Part shown: positions 14,001-23,411 of the stretch, piece by piece
Position numbering within the stretch: position 1 is the first letter of the stretch
Layout: every line of letters starts with the position of its first letter
Origin: Anoplopoma fimbria
Lineage: Eukaryota > Chordata > Actinopteri > Perciformes > Anoplopomatidae
Length of the DNA stretch: 64,000 nucleotides
Direction: 5' to 3'
Assembly: GCF_027596085.1 (NCBI RefSeq)
Contig: NC_072449.1
Span: 26,425,522 to 26,489,521 of the forward strand
Notes under the pieces: model-generated
The model's input: the letters and a program-made list of their open reading frames with translations, nothing else
What the model was told of the DNA's origin: nothing
The model's database searches: none
Program-made: the position numbers and the translations under genes

Positions 14001-17000
14001 TCAAAGGGGAACGCCTCTATGCACCCAGCTTAATGAGAGACCAGGAGATCTCTTTGATGCAACATAGGGTGCATTGTGCCACTTTGATTCCGATCGGAGG
14101 GATTGTAACGGGGGGTACAGCCCCGTTGCACCTGCTTACTGTACCATTCGCTTGTCAGTCGCCCAGCAGGTGGGACGGAGAAAAGCTTGTTGAAGGGGGG
14201 GGGGTGGGGGTGGGGGCATACCGAGCGTTTCCCACCTTCGACCTGAAACAAAACCTTATCTAATAAATGCACACTCGCTGCAGTAGAAGTAGGAAGCCAC
14301 TTTAATTAGCAGTTGGTCAACCTGCTAACCAATTGTTAAGTACCAGAAAACTCTCGGCTGCAGAAAAACATGAAGGGAAGAGATTAGAGAACATAGTCTC
14401 TGTAGTGCAGTGATGCGGACTGCATAAACAGCATGTCCTGCTATTAAAATACCAGTTGGTGATGCTATTAAAACAGTTTTCACATCACTGATTTCCAAAG
14501 CAAGAGAGGAAGTTTGGGTTGGTGTGACGACATGTTAGGGAACTTAACTCCTTTTTTCGAGGCATGACACCGAAGTAAACTATGTCTCTGGGTATTTTGA
14601 TGGAATAAACATAAACAGGAATCCATAATGACTGTTTGTGGGCTGACTATTGGCTACTAAAGTCACTTAATCTAAAAGTATTTCAGCAATGCACAGGTTA
14701 CTGATGATCAGAATGGGATGTAGAAATGTACCTTTTATATCCACCTATCTCTTCAGAATATTATTCTGCATTGTTATCTAAATAGTCAAAAACTATTGAA
14801 GAAATGGAATAAGCTGGGTCTTTGATACGAGGCTGATGCAACACTGCGGCCTATTCTTAAGCTCCAAAGAAAAAGATCAGAGTTATTAGCCCTGCGATTC
14901 AGCTAGAATGAAAAAAAAAAGAGGATAAAAGACGGCCAGGCTAGCCTCCACCATTCATCAGCAAGTCTAGGCGAGAGATTTTCTTTCAGAGGACGCACAT
15001 GCAACACGTCTGACACGACATCTGACAAAGTGGAACTTGCCTCTGTAGGGAAAAGGCACAAAGGGATAAAAATAAGCGTTGGACTTTTCACACAAATAAG
15101 ATTGAACAACACATTTATTTGGAGCGAGGCCTTCTCGCACTTATCAAGGCAAGCGCAATTAGCAGAGAAAACCCTTTTAAGCTAGACAATTCAAAATGAC
15201 AAAGGAGGCATGCTTAGCTAATTTAAACAGCCCCCATTGTCCAAATCTTTCCTGACAAAACTTGGCAATCCAGGTGGCCAGGTGCTGGAGACGTTCTAAT
15301 GTGCCATCCAAAGTCTGAGTTTAGCATTAGCGTAGGCTAAGTCGATATGCAAATTCACCGCCTCTTTGCCACGTACACAATCTCAGAATGTAAAGCACAA
15401 TAGTCCTGTTGTTTGCAAGCCAAGACTGCATGAGTTGTTTTTTTAACAGGTAGCCTACACAAATCACGTGTTTACCCAAGCAAAAGTACTGCAAGACAAT
15501 GTGACTAAGTCACAAGGTATTCCATCCTAATAGACTCACATTGCATGACCGGGGAAACACAGTAGCTCATACCCTTCTTAATAGCAAATAATGAATGTTG
15601 TGGAGGACAAACACAAACGCATCACTTTATCCTTTTCAGTCTGAAGAAGCAAACAAAAGCACAAGCGGTGTGCTCGGTGTGACAATCACTTTGACTGACA
15701 GAGGAACAACAGAGGGCTTCAGAACAGACCTCAAAACTGGAGTCTAACACGTTTCCCCCACGCAGTCTGAGGGGAGCCGTCTTTAAGGAATACAGCGTCT
15801 AATCCATTTTTTATCAAAATCCGTCCACAGAAGCACGGCAGCCCCTCGCGGTGCTGCGTGAGCCGCCGCGCTCTGCTTTATTGCTAAACGAGTCACACAA
15901 TGTGCTCCTGTGTATTTCGTTTGCATTACACAAATTCAAATTCATCAGAGTAGTCAAAGCAGCAGCAAATACATTATGAAAACGGTATAATCCTGCTTCA
16001 CGGTCACAGGCCGAAAAACACATACACCCACACACTGAAGCAGAATGATGTCCGGCCGAATGCTATCTGCGGGAGGATGGGGGGAGAGGGGGATGGTTAC
16101 ACAAGCATGTTTACAGGACATTTCCTGTGGCTGAGCCTTGGGAGCATCATCTGTCCTCAGACAAACAAACAGCCAAGAGTTCCCAAAGCTGAGAGCTATC
16201 GTGAAATCACTTTTACTAAGAGAAAAGCCTATGCGTCACGATTCCTAGTAATAAAACTGTGACTTATTTTAGCTATATCAAGTTGCATCAATACCTCAGA
16301 ATTGTGCAGGCACTGTTGGAGCGAGTAAAGCAGCCGTTTACAGACTTGCTAAATACTGCAGTTTTTTCAGGTTTTTTTCATATAATAACACCCATGCGTG
16401 TCAGCCAGTCATTACTGCATGTGTCCCTGGGAGGAAGCATCACTCTAGCTGGTGAACAGGCGTGGGCATGGGATGGCGGCAGGAACTCACAGTCAGCTAA
16501 CATAATAACGGGCTGTCTTCTAGTTTAGACTGGGCTCATCTGGCTGCATTCCTTAAAGCTTATGAAAATTAAACGCTTACTCAGATTCAAGGATCTTCTT
16601 AAAAAGCACCGTTTAAATAAAAAAAAAAAGGAGTTTTCATTATAACTGTGAGGAGAAAGAATAACTTAAATATGCGAATTCTTTCAGAACATTTAAGCTG
16701 CAGGCCTTGAGAGTAGATATCTGGAGGAAGGGCGGTGATGCACAGAGTACATGCCCTACCTGCTACAGCTACGAGGGGGGAACAAGCGGTCGGCTCGTTA
16801 TTTTGCAAATGTGTACAAATTATGTGTGAAGGACACGAGACATCGCCCAGAGGCTGCCCGAGTCTAAGTGGGTCTCCGGGGACTCCATCACTGCACTGGG
16901 ACCAGCCCTGGGCCTTCAGCGCACAGGGTTTTTCATACACATTTATCAGTGACATTAAAATGTGATCCATATTGGGTATGTTCTATAACTAATATACCAC

Positions 17001-20000
17001 AAAATAATGGTCTGTGTCTTGGCAGTGCCATTTGGAACAGCTCTTTTACAATACTTTTTAATTTCTTTTGCTAGCAGCTCAGTTTAAACTGGTCTGTCGA
17101 AAATATGGATGGAGCCACTGTGACATCAACCGTAGCCCTCTAAAAGGATGTAGTAAAGCTTGTCCTCTGCCTGCTGTATAGCAGCTACTCTCAGGAGGAC
17201 ACAAGCTTAAACACAAGACAACTAAAGGTTCGGCGTGAAATGACGAAAAGCAAAGTAGACAAGTTCTTGTTGGAGAAAAAAGTAATTTTAACTATAGTGA
17301 GTTAAACAGTCTCATGTATTTTTCTTCTTGGGAGCTGGCCAGTCCATCCCCTCTTAAAATGCTAATGAATGTCAGATTTACAGTACATGACAGGTGGTGA
17401 GAAGGAAGACTGCAAATGGGATGCCCACGGTGCTCTGTGTGTGTGATGTAAAGTGATAAACACGATGAGGCGTTCTGATTCTGATATACAACCATGATGG
17501 ATGAGGTGCAGAGGGGAAATTATTCCCCTTCCATGTCAATTATTTTGTATATATAGAAAATGTTGAGTCCAAATTGTCTTTTTCAGTTCATTCCATTGGT
17601 ACGTGTGTAATTATTTGCTAACTTGATCAACATGTTGCTTCATATTTGATTTATATTGCCATTGTGACACATCGTGTGTGTGTGTGTCGTGTGGAAGTTC
17701 ATCAGCGTGAGAGAGAAGACATAAAGCTTGCAATTTGTTACACCTTCCAGTCCAAAATATGCCGTGGAGGAACAGCCATGAAGACATTTGGAACAACTAA
17801 CTGTTTTATTATGAACATACAATTGAATTTCAATTGTCCATGAAAGAAAAGTTACAAAAATGTTTGTGCATGCTGTCAATTATAGTTTTTAGAGAGAAAG
17901 AAATTCAGAAAGTTGCAAAAATCTAAATCAACCAAGAAAAATAAAAATTGGTTCATCTCTGCTATCCATCTTCCACATCTAACTCTCAGTAAGAAAGACA
18001 ATAAGCACATTTCCCAGAATTTTAAGTCACTTCAACATTGCTTAATTTACTCTTTGTGATTGTGGTTCTAAAAAACTTGACATTATGGCTGCAAATCAGG
18101 GTACATAGGTCAGTTAATTAAACACAAATGTACACGCTGACATTGTGGGCATCCTATTTTACCCACACCCTCTCACTATCTGCATGTTACCACATGGATT
18201 TCCAGTATACAACATTTGCCTCCGACGTTGCCTGGATACCTGCCCAAGTGCTTTGTAGACTAACTTACCAACCACATCTAAAATGTATCATGATTCTCGT
18301 ATCCGTGGTTTCTCCCACCCCGCTCACAAAGGGATAATTAGTACCTTCAGTATATTCAATTACTGCAGTCAACCGAGGGGGCTTAATAAAAGTCAGCAGT
18401 TGTTATTAACACCAGGTGTGAAGAGTCAGTGCCAGACACAGATAGTAAGGCAAAGCTATTTACTGCATCTGCAGATAGATACTCACACCTGGAACACATT
18501 ATCCACACCAACAAATAAATAAGTTCAAAATGTAATGGGATTTGGGAATGTTTAGCCCAAATCCTCATCCTGAGCATTAACATATACATTATAATGGGTT
18601 TGTGACTAAGAATACAATGTGTTTTAGCACCACGTTTACATATAGGGGAGGCAAAAATGTAATAGACATCGGTGAATGCTATATTTATATATATTTATAT
18701 AACCATACCAAACTGACTTTGAACATATGACTGACTTTCCCTGCACATCACATACACATGTATACTACACACACACACACACAGTAGTAACACACATATT
18801 AGAAACTAAAACAGTAAAGGCAATTCCAGTAATGGGTAGAACCATTTAACAGGTAACGTATTAACATGATTCTCAGCCTTGGCTCAACGGGCCTCGCTCG
18901 CACCGACAGCACATGTGAAGTCAGGTGAATCATGGTTTACTATTCAATTTTGAAACATGAGATGATTGCTATTAAAAACGGGTCCATTAAATGTCTTCCA
19001 GTAATGTCACCACTGCTGGCGGGTCATAAAGGGTCATAAACCTCTGTGGCGTCCCAAGTTAAAGACCATCAATAATTTACTTACGTCTGCTCGCTTCCAG
19101 TGCTCTCACTTCCCCCAACAACTGAAACTGGGATTTCCAGTTAAAGGACCGTTCCACTTATCCCCACAAAGACAAGACAAATACAGCCAAAGTCTACTCT
19201 TATAACTGGTTGAGTTGTGGCCACAGTTTTGGGGGTTATTGACTGTAATAGACTCTAAATTATATATATTTTTTTGCATCTTCAAGCCAATCAAAAGCAT
19301 TCAAGTCTCGGTTCACTTCCCTCTGTCTCATATGCATAGCACAGCCTGGAGCGCTAAGGTCTTACTTGGTATTGGTCCTCAGACATCCTGCTACTGGGTA
19401 TCTGCCATGAATAAACCATTCAGAAGAGTTTCCCTGTCTACCTGTAATGCCCCAACTGACACAACAGCTTTCCTGCTCCCAAAAAAAGTATGAAATAGGT
19501 TTGGCTTACAGCTGCCCTCAGAAATAGTAGATTCTTCCAGCGGTGAGGCATGATGATCCAAATTCTAAGTGCTCCACACTGTTTTTGTTGACATAAAATG
19601 TACCCATAGAAACATGGAACTGAAAAGGGGTTCAGTTTCGCGTCGGCTCACTTCCTGAATGAAATTTCTCTTCTTCTTTTTTTAAACAATATGTTCAAAT
19701 ATCTAAACAATAAGTTCTCAACAGATTTGATTTACTCATATAAATCAAGCAAATTGCTCGTGTTTTGGCACGTGTGCAAAAGAGTTAGTAAAATTGTTTG
19801 CAATTTGCACAGTAACCACTCGCCCATGGCTTGCTGATCAAAAACTGATGAGTCGATTCTCAGTGAAACAGACAAACTCTTAACAACTTTTAAACATTCT
19901 TTCAAGGTTTGAGCCATCATGTGCAAAATGACCCATTCAATTATCAGAAACTGTCAGACATACATAAATTGATCCATAAATATCTGGGACATGGTGTTGC

Positions 20001-21499
20001 GTACTGTAAGGAGATACAGTTTGCGCATGGATGTCATTTTTTGGCAAATTATGTACAGTACATATAACACCGTTAGACGAGGTAGAGCGCTTGTCCCATA
20101 ACCACAAGGTTGGTGGTTCAAACCCCTCTACCGGCAACATGCCGAGGTGTCCTTGAGCAAGACACCTAACCCCAAGTTGCTCCCCGGGCGCTTCATTGCA
20201 GCCCACTGCTCCTCCGGGATGGGTTAAATGCAGAGAAATAATTTCCCCATTGTGGGACTAATAAAGGCTTAATTATTATAATTATTATTATAAAAATATG
20301 TGCACATCATTTATCTGTGTACTACAGTTTAGGCAACACTGACTTTTCACAGGAAACTTTTACCTACTTTTGAACTAGAATCTGAAAAGCTCAGTGCCAT
20401 ACATGCCATACAGCATTCAGCAGGACAAACCTGACATCTGTGTACAGCACAGTAAGCATTCAGTGTCAACAAAATAAATTGGTACAATAGAAACATTTAC
20501 AGGGTTGACTGCCATGGTGAAAAAAAACAAAAACTTTTCATTTTCATGGTGTCGGCCAATTTACTGACACAATAAGGTTTTGAAGCATGAATGAAATGTT
20601 GTTGGTGAGTAACTACACTTTGCAGACAGAGAAGAGTTGTGATGTTACATGAAAAACTGTTTTGACAATTGCAGTTATGTTTTGATCAAGGTTAAGAGTA
20701 TTTCAGAAATTGGTCAAAGCAATTGAAGAAAACTGTAAATGCCACTTTAGGAACGTAAAGTAACTTTCTTATACTGAAGTTGTATTAGTGTTTATTAGAC
20801 CATCCACCTCCTCATCATGCTTTAGAATAAAAAATGGATATATACTATGCACATCATTGTCAGATTTCTAAAATAAGAGCTGATTATTATCCCAAAAAAG
20901 CCTAACTTCTAAGGACAATAAGTTCCTTTCTTTTTTAGAACTTTGACCCATCAAATACAAAAAGGCCAATCTTGCTTGGCGTACACCTTTACGGTTTATT
21001 ACGCCCTCCATCATGCCTAAATATATATCTGGTACAAAAACAATTAAGATGTACACATATAGTCTCCAAACACATACAGACAAATAATGCTACATGTTAA
21101 AACAAAAACAACATAAATATTAGATGCTTTAATGTGTAAAAAAAAAAAAAGGTTAGATATGGCAGGTTAAACCCCTGTCAAGATGTCCATTCTAGGTGGT
21201 ATTTTAGTGTTGATGACTGACGTTTTCAAGAGCAGCACATCGCCCAAAAAATGTACATGTTGATAGAAATGGTGACGAAGAGTGAAAGCATGAACAGGAT
21301 GATGAGATCTCACAGTCAAAGATGAAAGTGGCCGCGTTAGGTTGAACCATGACTAATATCTATATATTAAAGCTCTGAGTGATGGGTCAGTGAGTGCACT
21401 ACAACACTCCGCCGTGGCCTTCCCCATCCTCCTCCGAGCCAGCTACTTTCCATATTTATTAGGGCCAATATTTCTAATCTTCCTCCATTTCACAGACAC

Positions 21500-21530
<31 letters not shown>

Positions 21531-21928
21531 GGACGGGGGGAGAACAGGACCAAACTCCTGTCCCTGTGGGGATACTTTACAGCAGGAACAGGAAGTCCAC
21601 TTTAATCAGCACAGTGGAATTTGAGACCGAGCTTGGAATTTGAGAGGACAGTGAACCCCCCACCCCCTCATCAAGACGGTCATAAAAGTCTCACGCAGTC
21701 AGTGAGGACAGTATTTATTTATTTATTTTACTCACTTCTCATAAGTGACTTGAACGCCTCTGAGGGTTGAAGCTCGTTTCATTCAAACACAGAAGCAGAT
21801 TCTACCTCCGCACTGATGACCTCCATGTGTCTGCCAGTGGCCTTTTGCGATTAGGTATTAAAGCAGAGTGAAAAGCATTCACACCACAGAGACTAGGCTT
21901 TACCTATGCAGAGACACACAGGAAGCCA

Positions 21929-21983
<55 letters not shown>

Positions 21984-22271
21984 ATAAGATAAGATAAGAT
22001 AAGATAAGATAATCCTTTATTAGTCCCGCAGCGGGGAAATTTGCAGGCTTACAGCAGCATAGAGTTAAAGAGCACACAAGAGACATAGTAAAGAAAGACA
22101 AGATAAAAATAAAAATGAAAATAAAAAATAAAAATAAAATAAAAAAACAAGTATTATAAATAAGCAATAAAAACAGTAGAAAAACACAATAACTGAAATA
22201 TAATATTTACAGACAGAAAAAAAACTATATTAACTATTATTGCACAGTGTTTTTATTGTCATGTGTCATGT

Positions 22272-22340
<69 letters not shown>

Positions 22341-22733
22341 CTGTGTGTGTTCTCCTGTGCAGATTTAGACCTTTCCACCAGCTATATAAATGGGACTGAA
22401 CTGAACCATTCAGACACTTTTTTTTTCACACAGTGGACTTAGATACAATGTAATGAATGCATCCACTAATTACAGGTCGCCTGTGGCTTTCAGGTAGTTA
22501 CAGTTCTGAAGGGTTATTTATGGACTCAGTAGCAGTGTGAGTAAAAAAAAAGAAAAAGAAAAGAGTGGGTACTACTTACTTTTGAGCGCAGTGATTAGCA
22601 TGTTCCCATCTTTGATCAGGTCTTTGATGAATTTATTGGTCCGCTCCAGCTCGATTTCGTGGCATTTGAGGCGCTCTCTGAAGTCCGGACTGTCCAGGAA
22701 AGAGTCACTGAACTCCAAAGTGGGGAGTCCCAT
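2645..22733 (-). CDS. arhgap42: Rho GTPase-activating protein 42 (GRAF3), 5' part: coding exons 1-3
   Basis: A GRAF-family RhoGAP. Family members carry an N-terminal BAR domain that binds curved membrane, then PH, RhoGAP and C-terminal SH3 domains; ARHGAP42 is known for limiting RhoA activity in smooth muscle. Three exons (22580-22733, 5670-5765, 2645-2706) join in phase to give residues 1-104, only the start of the BAR domain. The protein opens [18 protein letters not shown], continues through [25 protein letters not shown] and SFKEFSQLL, and ends at EEERRRL. These match my recollection of ARHGAP42 more closely than ARHGAP26 or ARHGAP10. All junctions are GT/AG and phase-consistent. The rest of the gene lies beyond position 1. 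Placement downstream of cntn5 on the same strand matches human 11q22. The family is very secure; the paralogue rests on recalled sequence plus synteny. Confidence 0.93.
2707..5669 (-). other. arhgap42: arhgap42 intron 2
   Basis: About 3.0 kb between exons 2 and 3. It contains a two-copy 14-bp tandem repeat at 3311-3338, a GC-richer unique patch around 3290-3480, and an A-run of 31 bases at 5038-5068. Nothing coding is supported. Confidence 0.8.
5670..5765 (-). CDS. arhgap42: arhgap42 coding exon 2 (BAR domain)
   Basis: Ninety-six bases: two bases finishing codon 52, codons 53-83, and one base of codon 84. Translated core is [18 protein letters not shown], then [13 protein letters not shown], a signature of the GRAF BAR domain. 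The acceptor reads ...TTTCCAG and the donor GTAAGC. Phase 1 at both ends matches its neighbours. Confidence 0.95.
6730..6950 (+). repeat. Decayed fish interspersed repeat
   Basis: The stretch containing GAGGTCACAGTGACTTTGAC, then a CCACCAAAATCTGATCAG block, followed by a GGACGAACAACCC motif, matches my memory of an abundant teleost repeat with the order GAGGTCACAGTGACC, CACCAAAATCTAATCAG, GGACGGACAACCC. This copy lacks the middle portion and carries several substitutions. I do not assign a family name. Confidence 0.5.
7446..7485. repeat. Tandem repeat, 10-bp unit x 4
   Basis: Four perfect copies of ACATGCACTA. Absence of divergence suggests recent slippage and probable length polymorphism. 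Confidence 0.95.
9752..9777. repeat. (TA)n microsatellite
   Basis: Thirteen uninterrupted TA units in arhgap42 intron 1. Confidence 0.95.
9841..9965 (+). mobile_element. 93-bp retroelement 3' fragment with 16-bp target site duplication
   Basis: TTCTGAAATTACAATC occurs at 9841-9856 and again, identical, at 9950-9965. Between them lies a 93-base insert beginning AAAAGTAACCTGATGAAGG and ending in a T-run. The flanking direct repeat is the hallmark of integration at a staggered cut. The CTGATGAAGG...CGAGACGTTG motif resembles the 3' end of a common fish retroelement, possibly Penelope-like, though the family call is uncertain. Confidence 0.7.
12925..13150. mobile_element. Possible non-autonomous mobile element fragment
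   Basis: The segment with GTTTCCATTTAATTG, then AAATGTCGCAAAATTGCGGA, then TTTTCCATCAACTG resembles a teleost repeat that I recall carrying repeated TTTCCAT motifs. No terminal inverted repeats or target duplication could be delimited by eye, so this is only a suggestion. Confidence 0.3.
20070..20293 (+). mobile_element. tRNA-derived SINE
   Basis: The head has tRNA-like internal Pol III promoter boxes: an A box region around 20072-20090 (containing GGTAGAGCGC) and a B box GGTTCAAACCC at 20115-20125. A body follows (CCTTGAGCAAGACACC, CTCCCCGGGCGC, CTCCGGGATGGGTTAAATG), then a tail ...CCCATTGTGGGACTAATAAAGG and an (ATT)-rich end. This architecture is typical of teleost SINEs mobilised by a partner LINE. 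It sits in arhgap42 intron 1, antisense to the gene. Truncated at the 5' end relative to a full tRNA head. Confidence 0.85.
21502..21530. repeat. Poly-T tract (29 bases)
   Basis: Uninterrupted T run followed by a G-rich patch. No element body was recognised next to it. Confidence 0.95.
21933..21980. repeat. (AT)n microsatellite
   Basis: Uninterrupted AT dinucleotides abutting the (AAGAT)n array on its right. Confidence 0.95.
21981..22256 (-). mobile_element. Non-LTR retroelement 3' fragment with (ATCTT)n terminal repeat
   Basis: Read on the minus strand, an A/T-rich 3' UTR-like body ends CTGCAAATTTCCCC, GCTGCGGGACTAATAAAGGA and then about six TTATC-type pentamers (21981-22010). The GGGACTAATAAAGG tail is shared with the SINE at 20070-20293, so both use the same kind of 3' end. 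I believe it is a LINE or SINE tail, clade not assigned. Confidence 0.6.
22274..22335. repeat. (TA)n microsatellite, 62 bp
   Basis: Thirty-one TA units, about 245 bp inside intron 1 from the arhgap42 exon 1 donor. Confidence 0.95.
22580..22733 (-). CDS. arhgap42: arhgap42 coding exon 1 (start of BAR domain)
   Basis: Encodes residues 1-51 plus one base of codon 52. The start is placed at the ATG whose complement is at 22731-22733 because GRAF proteins begin MGLP. An in-frame ATG 33 bases upstream (22764-22766) would add eleven residues ([11 protein letters not shown]), which I do not recognise from the family; it is probably 5' UTR. The exon ends ...ALK plus A before a GTAAGT donor. Joined to exon 2 this gives [12 protein letters not shown], the expected GRAF sequence. 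It forms the first part of BAR helix 1, with [14 protein letters not shown] as the most recognisable stretch. Confidence 0.95.
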
Positions 22734-23000
22734 CGTAGCGACCTCAACGACGGACTTTCCTTTCAAACTTTACTTGAAGTATGCAAGTTTTTGGTTGTTT
22801 TTTGTGACTTTGCATCACGTAGCGCTGCTGTGATGCGGTCGTCTGACTCTCCAAGTTCTCCCCCCCCAAAAAAAAGTTTTGCAGCTCACTTCCGCTTTGA
22901 TTTTCTTTTTTTTCGGCTACCTGTCATAAAAAATAGTGGTCTTGTGACTCCTGCTGGTTAGTTTAGGATAGTTTGACAGAGTTTCTGTGGACCAGCAGTC
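22734..23000 (-). promoter_or_regulatory. arhgap42: arhgap42 5' UTR and probable proximal promoter
   Basis: The bases directly upstream of the start codon must hold the 5' UTR unless a non-coding first exon exists. On the minus strand this stretch has a polypurine run complementary to 22891-22915 and a C-rich run seen on the plus strand at 22860-22868. No clear TATA box was seen. The transcription start cannot be fixed from sequence alone. Confidence 0.35.
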
Positions 23001-23084
23001 GGTCTCTAATATCAAACATTAAGGGACTAGATTACACTAGTCTTACATTAGTTGTTGCCCTTAGTTTGTAGCACTTATTATATT

Positions 23085-23411
23085 CATATTAGTCTGTTGC
23101 AATTATTGTACATATAATCACACATTTGCTCTCCACTGATTTATGCTATGCTTTTTAAGAAAGGAGATGCACTTATGACTATTTGTATTAGTCTGTTGCA
23201 ATTATTGTTTTCGTAGTAATTTGCCTCTGCACTATACTTTTGCTCTGGTTTATGCTTTAAGATGCTTGTTGCAGAAAGGAGATGCACTTATGACTTCTGG
23301 TGACTAGTAGTTCTCTTGAATACCTATGTTGAATACACTTCCTGTAAGTCGCTTTGGATAAAAGCGTCTGCTAAATGACTGTAATGTAATGTACTGTAAT
23401 GTAATGTACAC
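23085..23411 (+). mobile_element. Fish LINE/SINE 3' region with TGTAA-type tail and internal duplication
   Basis: The end, 23341-23411, reads CTGTAAGTCGCTTTGGATAA, AAGCGTCTGCTAAATGACTG and then TGTAATG-like short repeats. The CGCTTT-GGATA-AAAGCG hairpin followed by a microsatellite-like tail resembles the 3' end of eel UnaL2-type (L2 clade) elements, and is widespread in fish. Upstream, two imperfect copies of a segment starting ATTAGTCTGTTGCAATTATTG (near 23088 and 23189) and ending AAAGGAGATGCACTTATGAC (near 23160 and 23275) form a tandem duplication. Confidence 0.65.

Larger units (their letters stand above)
5766..22579 (-). other. arhgap42: arhgap42 intron 1 (16.8 kb)
   Basis: A long first intron, as is usual for GRAF genes. 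It holds a decayed fish repeat near 6730-6950, a 10-bp tandem repeat at 7446-7485, TA tracts, a 93-bp insertion with target duplication at 9841-9965, a possible mobile-element fragment near 12925-13150, the SINE at 20070-20293, and a retroelement tail at 22011-22256. The rest appears unique, AT-rich and non-coding. Confidence 0.8.

Noticed and set aside
20072..20140. Functional tRNA gene
   Set aside because: Pol III boxes are present, but the body and tail are SINE-specific and no complete cloverleaf with a clear anticodon arm and acceptor stem could be drawn.
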